Numbered from the stretch's first letter, positions 27,199 through 38,146 are shown. The stretch: DNA of 64,000 bases from Chitinimonas sp. BJYL2 (GCF_027257935.1 NZ_JANZKW010000005.1:62001-126000); one strand, 5' to 3'. A program made the numbers and translations. Notes: a model not told the origin generated them from the letters alone.

Positions 27199-27936
27199 TC
27201 AAGCGCCGAGTTCGTCTGCCAGCGTCTGGGCCGCCGCAAAATCCAGCGTGCCCTCGTAAATCGAGCGTCCGGCAATCACACCCGCCACGCCTTCGCTTTC
27301 GACCGCGCACAAGTGCTTCACGTCATCGAGATTGGTCAGGCCGCCCGAGGCAATCACCGGCACTGTCAGTGCCTGCGCCAGCCGCACGGTGGCGTCGATA
27401 TTGATACCGCTGAGCATGCCGTCGCGGCCGATATCGGTGTAGATCACCGATTCCACGCCGTAGTCCTCGAAGCGCTTGGCCAGATCGACGACATCGTGGC
27501 CGGTGATCTTGCTCCAGCCATCAATGGCCACCTTGCCGTCCTTGGCATCGAGACCAACGATGACCGAACCGGGGAAGGCATCGCAGGCCTCGTGCAGAAA
27601 GCCGGGGTTCTTGACCGCCGCGGTCCCCAGGATCACATAGCGCAAACCGGCTTCCAGGTATTTGTCGATGGTATCCAGATCACGGATACCCCCACCAAGC
27701 TGGACCGGAATATCGGTGCCCACCACGTCCAGAATCGCTTTTACGGCCGCCAGATTCTTGGGCTTGCCGGCAAATGCGCCGTTGAGGTCAACCAGATGCA
27801 GGCGGCGCGCGCCGGCGTCCAGCCAGCGCTGTGCCATCTCGGCAGGGTCGCCGAAGATGTCGGCGGAATCCATTTCACCTTGCTTGAGACGGACGCATTG
27901 TCCGTCCTTGAGGTCGATGGCGGGGATGATCAGCAT
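27199..27936 (-). CDS. hisA: Phosphoribosylformimino-5-aminoimidazole carboxamide ribotide isomerase
   Basis: Amadori isomerase of histidine synthesis, TIM barrel of 245 residues. Start [16 protein letters not shown] with catalytic D8; second catalytic Asp in [14 protein letters not shown]; phosphate loops [10 protein letters not shown] and [12 protein letters not shown]. Full length. Confidence 0.96.
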   Translation of the reverse strand: MLIIPAIDLKDGQCVRLKQGEMDSADIFGDPAEMAQRWLDAGARRLHLVDLNGAFAGKPKNLAAVKAILDVVGTDIPVQLGGGIRDLDTIDKYLEAGLRYVILGTAAVKNPGFLHEACDAFPGSVIVGLDAKDGKVAIDGWSKITGHDVVDLAKRFEDYGVESVIYTDIGRDGMLSGINIDATVRLAQALTVPVIASGGLTNLDDVKHLCAVESEGVAGVIAGRSIYEGTLDFAAAQTLADELGA

Positions 27937-27975
27937 GATGGGGTATCGTAAGTACGTTTATGGGCAGACAACAGC

Positions 27976-28638
27976 TTAGCGTTGGCCATTCCAGCCGGCA
28001 AAATTGCGCAGCAGCTGCAATCCGGCTTCGTGACTTTTCTCGGGGTGGAACTGGGTAGCGAAAATAGTATCCCGTGCCACGGCAACGGTGAAGGGAAACG
28101 GATAGGCACTTTCACCGACGATCAGCGCCTCATCCCCCGCTTGCATGTAGTAGCTGTGCACAAAGTAGAAGCGCGCACCATCGGCGATACCGTGCCAAAG
28201 CGGGTGGTCGCGACGCTGGCGTACCTCGTTCCAGCCCATGTGCGGCACCTTGAGCCGCGCGCCCTCCTCGCCCACCATGCGCTCAGCAGGGAAACGCCGC
28301 ACCTGGCCGGGGAAGATGCCGATGGCAGGGGTCAGGCCACCATCAGTGGCGCCCTCTTCGCTGCCTTCAAACAACAGTTGTGCACCCACGCAGATACCCA
28401 GGAACGCCTTGCTGGCCGCAGCCTCCTGCACGGCGATGCGCAAACCGCGTTCGTCCACCTCGCGCATGCAGTCGCGCATCGCGCCCTGACCGGGAAACAC
28501 CACTTTATCGGCGGCGGCTATCTCGGCCGCATTGCTGGTCAGCAGCACGCGCTGGTCCGGTGCCACATGTTCCAGCGCCTTGGTGACCGAGCGTAGATTG
28601 CCCATGCCGTAATCAATGACGGCGATTGTCTGATTCAT
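27976..28638 (-). CDS. hisH: Imidazole glycerol phosphate synthase, glutaminase subunit
   Basis: Class I glutamine amidotransferase supplying ammonia to HisF. 220 residues; YGMGNLRSVTKALEH at the start, nucleophile Cys in FLGICVGAQLLFEGSEEG, and the His/Glu pair in ATQFHPEKSHEAG. The nucleophile elbow reads GICVG rather than the common GICLG, a conservative change. Confidence 0.95.
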   Translation of the reverse strand: MNQTIAVIDYGMGNLRSVTKALEHVAPDQRVLLTSNAAEIAAADKVVFPGQGAMRDCMREVDERGLRIAVQEAAASKAFLGICVGAQLLFEGSEEGATDGGLTPAIGIFPGQVRRFPAERMVGEEGARLKVPHMGWNEVRQRRDHPLWHGIADGARFYFVHSYYMQAGDEALIVGESAYPFPFTVAVARDTIFATQFHPEKSHEAGLQLLRNFAGWNGQR

Positions 28639-28654
28639 GATGAAGTCCGGCGCC

Positions 28655-29248
28655 TTACGCGGTCAGCGTGCCCTTGGTGGAGGGCATGGCCCCGGCGGCG
28701 CGCTCGTCAACCTCCACCGCCATGCGCAGCGCACGACCAAAGGCCTTGAAGATGGTCTCGGCCTGATGGTGGGCATTCTTGCCCTTGAGGTTATCGATAT
28801 GCAGCGTGACCATGCCGTGGTTCACAAAGCCATGGAAAAACTCGCTGAACAGGTCCACATCGAACTGGCCGATGCTGGCGCGCGTGTACTCGACGCCATA
28901 CTCCAGCCCCGGCCGGCCACTGAGATCGATGACCACGCGGCTCAGCGCTTCGTCCAGCGGCACGTAGGCGTGGCCGTAGCGGCGGATGCCCTTCTTGTCG
29001 CCCAGCGCCTTGGCCAGCGCCTGACCCAGGGTGATGCCGATATCCTCGACGGTGTGGTGCGCATCGATATGCAGGTCACCCTTGGCAACGATATCGAGGT
29101 CGATCAGCCCGTGACGGGCGATCTGATCCATCATGTGCTCCAGAAACGGCACCCCGGTATCAAAGCGGCTCTTGCCGCTGCCGTCCAGGTTGAGCGTAAC
29201 GGTGATCTGGGTTTCCAGCGTGTTGCGGGTAACGGTAACGGTGCGCAT
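28655..29248 (-). CDS. hisB: Imidazoleglycerol-phosphate dehydratase
   Basis: Dehydrates IGP to imidazole acetol phosphate. 197 residues with the two metal-binding motifs, [13 protein letters not shown] and [11 protein letters not shown] in the first repeat and [15 protein letters not shown] in the second. Monofunctional (no phosphatase domain). ATG 29248 gives the usual [14 protein letters not shown] start; a GTG at 29260 overlapping the hisC stop is an alternative. Confidence 0.95.
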   Translation of the reverse strand: MRTVTVTRNTLETQITVTLNLDGSGKSRFDTGVPFLEHMMDQIARHGLIDLDIVAKGDLHIDAHHTVEDIGITLGQALAKALGDKKGIRRYGHAYVPLDEALSRVVIDLSGRPGLEYGVEYTRASIGQFDVDLFSEFFHGFVNHGMVTLHIDNLKGKNAHHQAETIFKAFGRALRMAVEVDERAAGAMPSTKGTLTA

Positions 29249-29256
29249 GGTCGGGT

Positions 29257-30318
29257 TCACAGGCAGTTGGGCAGGGCAGCCAGGACGCGGCTGTTTTCAT
29301 CGGGCGTGCCGACGGTGAAACGCAAACAGTTTGCCAGCAGCGCATGGCCGCCGTGCAGGTTCTTGATCAGGATGCCAGCCGCCTTGAGCGCCGCAAAGGT
29401 GCGCGGTGCGTCAGGCACGCGGGCCAGCACGAAATTGGCTTCGGACGGAAAGACCGTCACCCCCGGCAAAGCCGCCATGGCGGCGCTCAGGCGTGCGCGC
29501 TCGGCGCGCAATACAGCGGCCTGTTCGGTAAACACGCTCAGGTGTGCCAGCGCAAACTGGGCCGCAGTCTGGGTGAGCACGTTGACGTTGTATGGGGGCC
29601 GCACCTTGTCGAGCTCGCCTATCCAGTCAGCCGGGCCAGCCATATAGCCGAGACGGATGCCCGCCAGCCCCAGCTTGGACAGCGTACGCATGACCAGCAA
29701 CTTGGGATGGGTGCCAGCCATGTTCATGAAGCTGTCGTCCGCAAAGGCCGTATAGGCCTCGTCCACCACCACCATGCCTGGTGCCGCAGCCAGAATCGAC
29801 TCGATATCGGCGCGTGCATAGCGCGGGCCGGTGGGGTTGTTCGGGTAGGCCAGAAACACCACAGCAGGCTGTTCGGCTTCGACGGCGGCCAGCATGGCCG
29901 GCAGATCAAGCGCAAAGTCTGCCGTCAGCGGTACGCCCACATAGCGCAGACCGCTGAACACGGCATTCATGCGATACATCACAAAACTGGGCTCAGCAGC
30001 CAGCAAGGTTGCGCCGGGCTTGGCCAGCGCCTGGCAGATCAGCGTAATCAGCTCGTCCGAACCATTGCCCAGGATCAGCGATGCGCCATCCGGAATCGCG
30101 AACGCCTCGCGCAACTGCTGCGGCAGCGCGCCGCCATGCGGATCGGGATAGCGGTTCAGTGCCGCACCCGCCAGTCTTTGCGCCAGTTCGGCCTGCAAAT
30201 CGGCCGGCAGGGGGAATGGGTTCTCCATCGCATCGAGCTTGATCAGACCGCTGGCATCGGCCACATGGTAGGCCGACAAGGCAGCAATTTCCGGGCGTAC
30301 CCAGTCACGCGCGTTCAT
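29257..30318 (-). CDS. hisC: Histidinol-phosphate aminotransferase
   Basis: PLP-dependent class I/II aminotransferase (353 residues). Visible motifs are [21 protein letters not shown], the Asn/Asp/Tyr cofactor contacts ([18 protein letters not shown]) and the PLP lysine in [17 protein letters not shown]. Four-base overlap with hisD. Full length. Confidence 0.95.
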   Translation of the reverse strand: MNARDWVRPEIAALSAYHVADASGLIKLDAMENPFPLPADLQAELAQRLAGAALNRYPDPHGGALPQQLREAFAIPDGASLILGNGSDELITLICQALAKPGATLLAAEPSFVMYRMNAVFSGLRYVGVPLTADFALDLPAMLAAVEAEQPAVVFLAYPNNPTGPRYARADIESILAAAPGMVVVDEAYTAFADDSFMNMAGTHPKLLVMRTLSKLGLAGIRLGYMAGPADWIGELDKVRPPYNVNVLTQTAAQFALAHLSVFTEQAAVLRAERARLSAAMAALPGVTVFPSEANFVLARVPDAPRTFAALKAAGILIKNLHGGHALLANCLRFTVGTPDENSRVLAALPNCL

Positions 30319-31613
30319 GTCGATGCCTTCAGGCGATACTCGGCAGACTTCGCGTGTGCCGGCAGACCCTCGCCATGGGCCAAGGTGCTGGCAATGCGGC
30401 CCAAAGTCTGTGCGCCTGCTTCGGAGACAAAGATCAGGCTGGAACGCTTCTGGAAATCGTACACACCCAGCGGGCTGGCATAGCGCGCCGTGCGTGAAGT
30501 GGGTAGCACATGGTTGGGGCCGGCGCAGTAGTCGCCCAGCGACTCGGAGGCGTAGCGACCCAGAAAGATCGCGCCGGCGTGGCGAATCTGCTGCTGCAAG
30601 GCCCAGGGGTCGGCCACGGAGAGCTCCAAGTGTTCGGGCGCAATCCGGTTGGCGATAGTCGCGGCCTCGGCCAGATCACGCACTTCGATCAGCGCACCAC
30701 GGTTGCCCAAGCTCGCGGCAATGATGTCGCGGCGCGGCATGGTGGACAGCAGCTTTTCGATGCTGGCCGCCACCTTGTCGAGGTAAGCCGCATCAGGGCA
30801 CAGCAGGATGCTCTGGGCGATTTCGTCGTGCTCGGCCTGACTGAACAAGTCCATGGCAATCCAGTCCGGATCGGTTTCGCCATCGCAGATCACCAGGATT
30901 TCGCTCGGGCCCGCCACCATATCAATACCGACCACCCCGAATACCGCGCGCTTGGCTGCGGCTACGTACTGGTTGCCGGGGCCGGTCACCTTGTCCACCT
31001 GCGGAATCGTCTGCGTGCCATAGGCCAGCGCACCGACGGCCTGTGCGCCGCCGATCGTAAAGGCGCGATCCACGCCGGCAATGTAGGCCGCGGCCAGCAC
31101 CAGATCATTACGCTCGCCGCGCGGTGTGGGCACCACCATGATGATTTCGCCCACTCCCGCCACCTTGGCGGGAATCGCATTCATCAGTACCGAGGACGGA
31201 TAACTGGCCTTGCCACCGGGTACATAGATGCCCACGCGATCCAGCGCGGTGACAGCCTGACCGAGCACGGTGCCGTCTTCATCCTCATACTGCCAGCTCG
31301 GTTGGACCTGCTTTTCGTGATAGCGGCGCACGCGGGCGGCGGCGGCCTCGAGCGCATCCCGCTGTGCGGACGGCAAACGCTGGTAGGCGGCTTCAAGTTC
31401 GTCGCGGCGCAGTTCCAGATCGCTCATGCTGGCAACGCTGAGGCCGTCGAAGCGATTGGTGTACTCGACGACAGCGGCGTCGCCGCGCGTTTTGATATCG
31501 GCCAGAATGCGCGCTACGGCGGCATCGACTTCCGGGTTCTGCGCAGTCTCGAAAGCCAGCAGCGCGCCCAGCTGGGTGTCGAAATCGGCTTGTCGGGTAG
31601 AGAGGCGTTTCAT
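30315..31613 (-). CDS. hisD: Histidinol dehydrogenase
   Basis: NAD-dependent four-electron oxidation of histidinol to histidine (432 residues). Contains [30 protein letters not shown], the zinc region [11 protein letters not shown] and the active-site stretch [16 protein letters not shown]. Full length. Confidence 0.96.
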   Translation of the reverse strand: MKRLSTRQADFDTQLGALLAFETAQNPEVDAAVARILADIKTRGDAAVVEYTNRFDGLSVASMSDLELRRDELEAAYQRLPSAQRDALEAAAARVRRYHEKQVQPSWQYEDEDGTVLGQAVTALDRVGIYVPGGKASYPSSVLMNAIPAKVAGVGEIIMVVPTPRGERNDLVLAAAYIAGVDRAFTIGGAQAVGALAYGTQTIPQVDKVTGPGNQYVAAAKRAVFGVVGIDMVAGPSEILVICDGETDPDWIAMDLFSQAEHDEIAQSILLCPDAAYLDKVAASIEKLLSTMPRRDIIAASLGNRGALIEVRDLAEAATIANRIAPEHLELSVADPWALQQQIRHAGAIFLGRYASESLGDYCAGPNHVLPTSRTARYASPLGVYDFQKRSSLIFVSEAGAQTLGRIASTLAHGEGLPAHAKSAEYRLKAST

Positions 31614-31689
31614 CGTTTTACTCGCTGGTCGGGCTGTGCCCGACTGTGGTTGTACAGGGTCGGGCAGACAGCTGAATCAGCGGTCCGCG

Positions 31690-32337
31690 TCAGACGTGAT
31701 GGTGTGCGCTCGCACGGGAGAAGGCGTCAATGATCGGTTGAATACGGTTGCGCTTGAGCTTGAGGGCGGCCTGGTTGACCACCAGCCGCGAGCTCACATC
31801 CTGCACATGCTCCACGGCCACCAGCTTGTTGGCCTTGAGCGTGCCGCCAGTGCTGACCAGATCGACTATCGCATCAGCCAACCCCACCAGCGGGGCCAGT
31901 TCCATGGAGCCATACAGCTTGATGAGATCCACATGCACACCCTTACCGGCAAAGTGCTGGCGTGCCGATTCCACATATTTGGTCGCCACACGCAGCCGCG
32001 CACCCTGGCGCACCGCGCCAAAGTAATCGAAGCCCTCAGCAACAGCCACCATCAGCTTGCAGCGTGCAATGTCCAGATCGAGGGGCTGATACAAGCCCGC
32101 ACCACCATGCTCCAGCAGCACGTCGTACCCGGCAATGCCGATATCGGCGGCACCGTATTGCACATAGGTAGGTACATCCGTCGCACGCACGATGACCAGC
32201 CGCACATCGTCGCGGTTGGTAGCGAGGATAAGCTTGCGTGAGCTGTCGGGGTCTTCCAGCGGCTGAATGCCGGCGGCTGCAAGCAGCGGCACGGTCTCTT
32301 CAAAAATGCGGCCTTTGGACAGGGCGATGGTAATCAT
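31690..32337 (-). CDS. hisG: ATP phosphoribosyltransferase, short form
   Basis: First and committed step of histidine synthesis. 215 residues, that is the short HisG lacking the C-terminal regulatory domain; such enzymes work as hetero-octamers with HisZ. Recognised from [18 protein letters not shown], the PRPP-binding segment and [16 protein letters not shown]. The start at 32337 follows the family N-terminus. It is the first gene of the his operon; hisZ is not in the window. Confidence 0.95.
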   Translation of the reverse strand: MITIALSKGRIFEETVPLLAAAGIQPLEDPDSSRKLILATNRDDVRLVIVRATDVPTYVQYGAADIGIAGYDVLLEHGGAGLYQPLDLDIARCKLMVAVAEGFDYFGAVRQGARLRVATKYVESARQHFAGKGVHVDLIKLYGSMELAPLVGLADAIVDLVSTGGTLKANKLVAVEHVQDVSSRLVVNQAALKLKRNRIQPIIDAFSRASAHHHV

Positions 32338-32401
32338 GCGGACACAAAATGGCGTGGAGGCCGGATTATGCCGGGCTGGCACACTTGCTGGCGAGCACTA
32401 C

Positions 32402-32474
32402 TTGTCTATCGCCTACATAAGACAAAGTTATTTGGGGATCAGTTACTTAGACAAGTCACCCGCAAAGTTGTCTA
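32402..32474. promoter_or_regulatory. Four TTGTCTA-type elements upstream of hisG
   Basis: In the 178-base, relatively AT-rich gap before hisG there are four copies of TTGTCT(A/T)A: forward at 32402-32408, reverse at 32418-32425 and 32447-32454, forward at 32468-32474. They form two facing pairs, as a regulator binding array or RNA hairpins would. No regulator can be named. Confidence 0.45.
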
Positions 32475-32515
32475 GGCAAATCATGGGTCGGGCGCATTCA
32501 GCACAGCGCGGCGGG

Positions 32516-32992
32516 TCAGCGATACTCGGGGTGTTTTTCGGTAAACCGCCCGAGCCGCTGTGCCGCCATCTTGCGCACCTTGTTGCGCAGCAAGGGCGAC
32601 CAGCCCAGCAAATAGCCGGGCGCACCCAATGCCATACGGCTCCAAGCCCAGAAGTCGAACTGATCTTCATGACGCAGGATCAGGCCATCGCGGAAGCTGA
32701 AGCGCGCCTGGATACGGTTGTGCACGGTACGGCCGGTCTGCGAGAAGGGATAGATGGCTTCCCAGCTGGCTGAGCCCTCCCCTCGGTCGCCCTGCACATG
32801 GTTGAAGCGGATTTCCAGCGCTGTTGCGCCCTCGATCAGCATGCGCCACATGGCCGCAGGCTGCTTGCCACGCAGATCGAAAGCCGGATCGCTGAAATGC
32901 GCCTCAGGGTGATAGCAGGCTGCCATGGTTGCCCAATCGCCTTGCTGAAAGGCGGTGTAGAACCGCGTGATCAGTGCTGCCTCTGCCGTCAT
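32516..32992 (-). CDS. NTF2-like (SnoaL-type) protein
   Basis: A 158-residue protein with an NTF2-like domain: N-terminal helix ALITRFYTAFQQGDWATMAACYHPEAHFSDPAF, then strands with EIRFNHVQGD and RIQARFSFRDGLILRHEDQFDFWAWSRMALG. The C-terminal basic extension (LRNKVRKMAAQRLGRFTEKHPEY) is unusual. It may be a polyketide-cyclase-like or ketosteroid-isomerase-like enzyme; substrate unknown. ATG 32992 is preceded by GGGAG and chosen over an in-frame GTG at 33013. Confidence 0.8.
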   Translation of the reverse strand: MTAEAALITRFYTAFQQGDWATMAACYHPEAHFSDPAFDLRGKQPAAMWRMLIEGATALEIRFNHVQGDRGEGSASWEAIYPFSQTGRTVHNRIQARFSFRDGLILRHEDQFDFWAWSRMALGAPGYLLGWSPLLRNKVRKMAAQRLGRFTEKHPEYR

Positions 32993-33031
32993 GTCCCGCT
33001 CCCGTGCCGCCACCTGTGCGGTGGCGGGGAT

Positions 33032-34309
<1,278 letters not shown>

Positions 34310-34432
34310 TCAGCGGGTGACCCACCAGAGCACGATGAGCACGAAAATCCAGGGCAGATTCACAAGAAAAAGCCCCAGCCGGCTAGGCTTGGGCTTTTCA
34401 TCCCGTGGCGGCCCTACGGGCGGTTTTTCCAT
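34310..34432 (-). CDS. 40-residue membrane microprotein between ibaG and murA
   Basis: An ATG at 34430-34432, inside the last codons of ibaG (19-base overlap in another frame), opens a 40-codon frame ending in TGA 25 bases before murA. The product begins with a Pro/Lys-rich cytoplasmic stretch (MEKPPVGPPRDEKPKPSRLG) and ends in one clear membrane segment (LFLVNLPWIFVLIVLWWV) and TR. The positively charged side before the helix suggests N-in. Position, overlap and amino acid composition support a real gene; homology was not tested. Confidence 0.6.
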   Translation of the reverse strand: MEKPPVGPPRDEKPKPSRLGLFLVNLPWIFVLIVLWWVTR

Positions 34433-34653
34433 TCGTGCGGGCTGTAGGTTTTCATCGACAGCGCGTGGATTTCCTCGCGCATGCGCTCACCGAGCGCCTG
34501 ATACACAAGCTGGTGCTGGCGTACACGCGGCAGGCCATTGAAGGCATTGGCCACGATGGTGGCTTCGAAGTGATGACCATCGCCAGCGACTTCGAGCACT
34601 TCGCAAGCCAGACCGGCAGCGATGTATTGTTTGACTTGTTCAGGGGTAACCAT
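34414..34653 (-). CDS. ibaG: BolA/IbaG family protein
   Basis: BolA-family protein (79 residues) that works with monothiol glutaredoxin in iron-sulfur trafficking and acid stress. It shows VAGDGHHFEATIVANAFNGLPRVRQHQLVYQALGERM with the conserved His-rich loop (GDGHHFE) and ends HALSMKTYSPHEW, typical of the IbaG branch normally found next to murA. Confidence 0.92.
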   Translation of the reverse strand: MVTPEQVKQYIAAGLACEVLEVAGDGHHFEATIVANAFNGLPRVRQHQLVYQALGERMREEIHALSMKTYSPHEWKNRP

Positions 34654-34681
34654 GATTTCACTGCGGCCCGAGGGCCGCCTT

Positions 34682-35437
34682 TCAGTGTTTGAGCTTGTAG
34701 CCGGTACGCAAAAGATGCAGCGAGAATGCCATGAGGCCGATGAAGGTGCCAGACACCACCACCAGGCTCAGCCAGGGCGAAACATCGCTGACGCCAAAGA
34801 AGCCGTAACGGAAACCATCAATGGCATAGAAAACCGGGTTCAGATGCGATACGCCCAGCCAGAAGGCCGGCAAGGAATGTATCGAGTAGAAAACGCCCGA
34901 CAAAAACGTCAGCGGCACGATGATGAAGTTCTGGAAGGCGGCAAGCTGATCGAATTTCTCAGCCCAGATGCCGGCAATCAGCCCCAGTACCGCCATCACC
35001 CCCGCCCCCAGCAAAGCAAAAACCAGAATCCATAGCGGGTAGACGAAGGCGGGCATGGCAAACATCAAGGTGGCCACCAGCACGCCGGCCCCAACAACCA
35101 ACCCCCTCGCCACGGCAGCCAGCACGTAGGCGAGGAAGAATTCCAGATGTGACAGGGGTGGCAGCAGGATGAAGACAATATTGCCCGTGATCTTGGACTG
35201 GATCAGGCTGCTGGATGTATTGGCGAAGGCGTTCTGCAATACCGACATCATCGCCAGACCGGGGATCAGGAAGGCGGTGTAACGCACGCCGGGATAGGCT
35301 TCAATATGGGATTCCAGCACATGCGAAAAGATCAGCAGGTACAGCACGGCCGTGAGCACGGGTGCGGCCACCGTCTGGAAGCTGACCTTCCAGAAGCGCA
35401 GGATTTCCTTGTAGAACAGGGTCGCAAAACCTTGCAT
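34682..35437 (-). CDS. ABC-2 type transporter permease (YadH-like)
   Basis: Membrane subunit of an ABC-2 exporter (251 residues, six membrane segments). It starts with the typical YKEILRFWKVSFQTVAAPVLTAVLYLLIF (core YKEILRFWKV) and contains the family signature IIVPLTFLSGVFYSIHSLP. Substrate unknown. It lies five bases after its ATPase gene. Confidence 0.9.
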   Translation of the reverse strand: MQGFATLFYKEILRFWKVSFQTVAAPVLTAVLYLLIFSHVLESHIEAYPGVRYTAFLIPGLAMMSVLQNAFANTSSSLIQSKITGNIVFILLPPLSHLEFFLAYVLAAVARGLVVGAGVLVATLMFAMPAFVYPLWILVFALLGAGVMAVLGLIAGIWAEKFDQLAAFQNFIIVPLTFLSGVFYSIHSLPAFWLGVSHLNPVFYAIDGFRYGFFGVSDVSPWLSLVVVSGTFIGLMAFSLHLLRTGYKLKH

Positions 35438-35442
35438 GGCGC

Positions 35443-36360
35443 TTACTCCGCCCGCACGGGCGTCTTGCGGCCCATGACGTCAAGAAAGACCGACTCCAGA
35501 TCGGGCTTGAGGATTTCGATATCGCGCACGGCCACGCCCGCATCACGCAGCGTGGCCAACATGGCTTCCAGCGTGCTGCAGTCGTCGAGCTTGAGCTTGT
35601 AGACGCCATCACCCTGCCCCACCAGCAAAGGCTGCAAGGCAGCGGGCAAGACATCGGGAAACAGCTTGAGCGCCAGTGTGCGGGCAGAATGGCTCTGCAT
35701 CAGCGTGGCCTTGTCATCCAGCGCCACCAGCTCTCCCTGCTTGAGCATGGCGATGCGGTTACACAGGGTTTCAGCCTCTTCCAGATAGTGGGTAGTGAGC
35801 ACGATGGTATGGCCGGCCTGATTGAGGCCCTGGATGAACGCCCATAATGTCTGTCGCAGCTCCACATCCACGCCCGCCGTCGGCTCATCCAGCACGATCA
35901 CGGGCGGCTTGTGCACCAAGGCCTGCGCCACCATCACCCGGCGCTTCATGCCACCGGACAGGGAGCGCATATTGGCATCGGCTTTGTTGGCCAGGCCCAG
36001 ATTGTGGAGCAGCTCGTCAATCCAGTCGTCATTGCGGCGCAGGCCGAAGTAGCCCGACTGGAACCGCAAGGTCTCACGGACGCTGAAGAAGGGATCGAAC
36101 GTGAGCTCCTGAGGCACGATACCGACCTTGCGGCGGGCAGCGCGATAGTCGCGCTGTACATCGCTGCCCAGCACCTCGGCCGAGCCGCCATCCGGACGGG
36201 TCAGACCCGCCAGCACCGAGATCAGCGTGGTCTTGCCGGCGCCATTGGGGCCGAGCAGGGCGAAGAATTCACCTTCATGGATATCGAGATCAACGCCCTT
36301 AAGCGCCTCGACTTCCCCGAAGCGCTTCCTGACGGCTGAAAAGCGGATGGCAATGGACAT
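35443..36360 (-). CDS. ABC transporter ATP-binding protein (YadG-like)
   Basis: ATPase partner of the ABC-2 permease (305 residues). Walker A GPNGAGKTTLIS, Q loop VPQELTFDPFFSVRE, signature LSGGMKRRVMVAQAL, Walker B VIVLDEPTAGVD and the H-loop TTHYLEEAE are all intact. The C-terminal about 80 residues form the usual extension of this subfamily. Located between ibaG and mla genes, as in many Betaproteobacteria. Confidence 0.93.
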   Translation of the reverse strand: MSIAIRFSAVRKRFGEVEALKGVDLDIHEGEFFALLGPNGAGKTTLISVLAGLTRPDGGSAEVLGSDVQRDYRAARRKVGIVPQELTFDPFFSVRETLRFQSGYFGLRRNDDWIDELLHNLGLANKADANMRSLSGGMKRRVMVAQALVHKPPVIVLDEPTAGVDVELRQTLWAFIQGLNQAGHTIVLTTHYLEEAETLCNRIAMLKQGELVALDDKATLMQSHSARTLALKLFPDVLPAALQPLLVGQGDGVYKLKLDDCSTLEAMLATLRDAGVAVRDIEILKPDLESVFLDVMGRKTPVRAE

Positions 36361-36405
36361 GAGCGACGGCTATGCAGCAAAAGCCGCATTCTACCCGAGA
36401 AGCCC

Positions 36406-36431
36406 GTAGCACCGAGTGCGCACGGTGCTAC
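36406..36431. other. Hairpin at the 3' end of mlaA
   Basis: Perfect 9-bp inverted repeat GTAGCACCG / CGGTGCTAC with an eight-base loop overlapping the mlaA stop codon. No T tract, so probably an mRNA 3'-end structure and not a strong terminator. Confidence 0.45.
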
Positions 36432-37213
36432 TGGGCGGGCACGGATGATGCGTCAGCAGCGGCCGGCTCGGCGGCGGAAGGCGCAGCTGCCGAATCGGCC
36501 GGGTCATACTCCTCGTCCTCACCCAAAGGCAGTGGCTTGGGCGGACTCCCATCCCAGACCAGGTTGTAGCGACGCTGCAGGTAGGCGTCGCGTACGAAGG
36601 CGTATTCATCACCAAAACCCGCCGACGCAACCAGTGACTCGGCCGCAAACAGCTTGGTGCGCTGATCCACGACGCGCAGCAGAGACAAGCCCGTCACTGC
36701 ATCGTCATCGTTGATGGCCTGCACGGGGTCCATCGCCATCGAACCGACGGTATCCGCCGTATCACGCAGGGTTTTTGGGCCCATCAGCGGTAACACCAGA
36801 TAGGGACCAGACTCCACACCCCATGCGCCCAGCACCTGGCCGAAATCTTCGTCATGCTTGGGCAGGCCGGCGGGTGTGGCAATGTCGATCAGGCCTCCGA
36901 TACCCAGCGTGGTGTTGAACACAACCCGGCCAACGTCGCTCGCGGCCTCGCGCCACTTGCCTTGCAGCAGGTTCGAGGCGCCGATGTAGACGTCCTCCAG
37001 ATTGCTGAAGAAGTTGGACACTCCGGTGCGCACAGGCGCCGGGGTTACCGCCTGGTAGCCCTTGGCGACGGGCTTTAGCACAGCCTTATCGACCGCACTG
37101 TTGAAGGCATAGACCTTGCGGTTGATCGGTTCGATCGGATCGTAGTGGTTCGCCGGGGTGGCACAAGCGCTCAGCAGGGTGAGCGAGGACAGGGAAATCA
37201 GGGCTTTTTTCAT
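36428..37213 (-). CDS. mlaA: MlaA outer-membrane lipoprotein (VacJ family)
   Basis: Outer-membrane component that extracts mislocated phospholipids and passes them to MlaC. 261 residues; lipobox LLSAC with lipidated C17, then YDPIEPINRKVYAFN and the core LEDVYIGASNLLQGKWREAASDV. The last about 45 residues are acidic and Pro/Ala-rich. In the same direction as mlaBCDEF, so the whole Mla system is here in one cluster. Confidence 0.94.
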   Translation of the reverse strand: MKKALISLSSLTLLSACATPANHYDPIEPINRKVYAFNSAVDKAVLKPVAKGYQAVTPAPVRTGVSNFFSNLEDVYIGASNLLQGKWREAASDVGRVVFNTTLGIGGLIDIATPAGLPKHDEDFGQVLGAWGVESGPYLVLPLMGPKTLRDTADTVGSMAMDPVQAINDDDAVTGLSLLRVVDQRTKLFAAESLVASAGFGDEYAFVRDAYLQRRYNLVWDGSPPKPLPLGEDEEYDPADSAAAPSAAEPAAADASSVPAQ

Positions 37214-37258
37214 ACCGGGGTTCCGGAGCGGGTTCGCTGCAGCATAGACCAGATCCCG

Positions 37259-37531
37259 TCAGCAAACCGGTGGCAGCAGCGGCTCCACACCGTAAAGCGA
37301 GGACAGGGTGCGCAGATTCTCGGGCGGCGCCTGCAGGCTCAGCTTGCGGCCCGCGGCCGCCGCGTCGCGCTGCCAGTGCAGCAGAAGGCTGATGGCGGTG
37401 GAATCGATCTCGCTGACCTCGGCCAGATCGATGACCAGCTCCGGTTGATCCAGCGCCGTCGCCATCTCGGCCCTGACCCGGCACACCGAGTCCAGCGTCA
37501 GGGCACCGCGCAGCTTTACGACTTCCGCCAT
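37259..37531 (-). CDS. mlaB: MlaB-like STAS domain protein
   Basis: STAS-domain partner of the MlaF ATPase (90 residues). Conserved segment VIDLAEVSEIDSTAISLLLHW carries the DST motif with the Thr needed for MlaF binding in E. coli MlaB. Small size and position between mlaC and mlaA agree. Confidence 0.88.
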   Translation of the reverse strand: MAEVVKLRGALTLDSVCRVRAEMATALDQPELVIDLAEVSEIDSTAISLLLHWQRDAAAAGRKLSLQAPPENLRTLSSLYGVEPLLPPVC

Positions 37532-37534
37532 GGC

Positions 37535-38146
37535 TTACTTGCCTGTCTTGGCAGGTTGAGCCGCATTGCGGTCAGCCAGTGCCTTGATCAAACCGTTGAT
37601 GCCATCTTTCTGCACGGTCTGGTTGAAGCTGGTGCGGTAGTTGGTCACGAGGCTCACACCCTCGACCGCCACATCGAACACTTTCCAGTCATTACCAGCC
37701 TTGGCCAGACGGTAATCGATGGGGAAAGGCTGTCCGCCGGTGATCTTGACCTCGGTACGTACCGTGACTTCCGTATCGGTGGGGCTCATGCGTACCGGCT
37801 TGACGTCGATATCCTGCAGCTTGTTGGTGCCCACTGCCGTCGAGTAAGTGCGCAGCAGCAAGGTGCGGAACTCGCGTACCAGTGCAGCCTGCTGCTCTGG
37901 CGTAGCCTGACGCCAAGACTTGCCCACGGCGGATGCGGTCAGGCGGTTGAAGTCGAAACTCGGCATGACCTTGGCCTCGACCAGATCGCGGAAGCGCTTA
38001 TCGGTGGGCTGCAGATTGTCTTTCTTGATCGCTTCGAGCACATCCTTGCTGGTTGTGCGAACCAGTTGCTCGGGCGCGGGCGCATCGGCAGCGGCCATGG
38101 CGCCCAGACCGATCAGCAGCATGAAGAAGGCGAATAGCTTGCGCAT
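37535..38146 (-). CDS. mlaC: MlaC periplasmic phospholipid carrier
   Basis: Tol-Tol-Ttg2-type protein shuttling phospholipid across the periplasm (203 residues). Signal peptide of about 20 residues (FAFFMLLIGLGAMAAADA), then LVRTTSKDVLEAIKKD, SFDFNRLTASAVGKSWRQATPEQ and WKVFDVAVEGVSLVTNYRTSF, all typical. Confidence 0.94.
   Translation of the reverse strand: MRKLFAFFMLLIGLGAMAAADAPAPEQLVRTTSKDVLEAIKKDNLQPTDKRFRDLVEAKVMPSFDFNRLTASAVGKSWRQATPEQQAALVREFRTLLLRTYSTAVGTNKLQDIDVKPVRMSPTDTEVTVRTEVKITGGQPFPIDYRLAKAGNDWKVFDVAVEGVSLVTNYRTSFNQTVQKDGINGLIKALADRNAAQPAKTGK

Noticed and set aside
34364-34400. A terminator after ibaG
   Set aside because: The imperfect GCCCAAGCC/GGCTGGGGC hairpin with T run exists, but it lies inside the 40-residue membrane frame and before the co-directional murA gene, so it is not called as a terminator.
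34654-34681. A GCGGCCC/GGGCCGC hairpin between ibaG and the ABC permease gene
   Set aside because: The stem is seven base pairs with a two-base loop and no T tract on the relevant strand; not called as a terminator.
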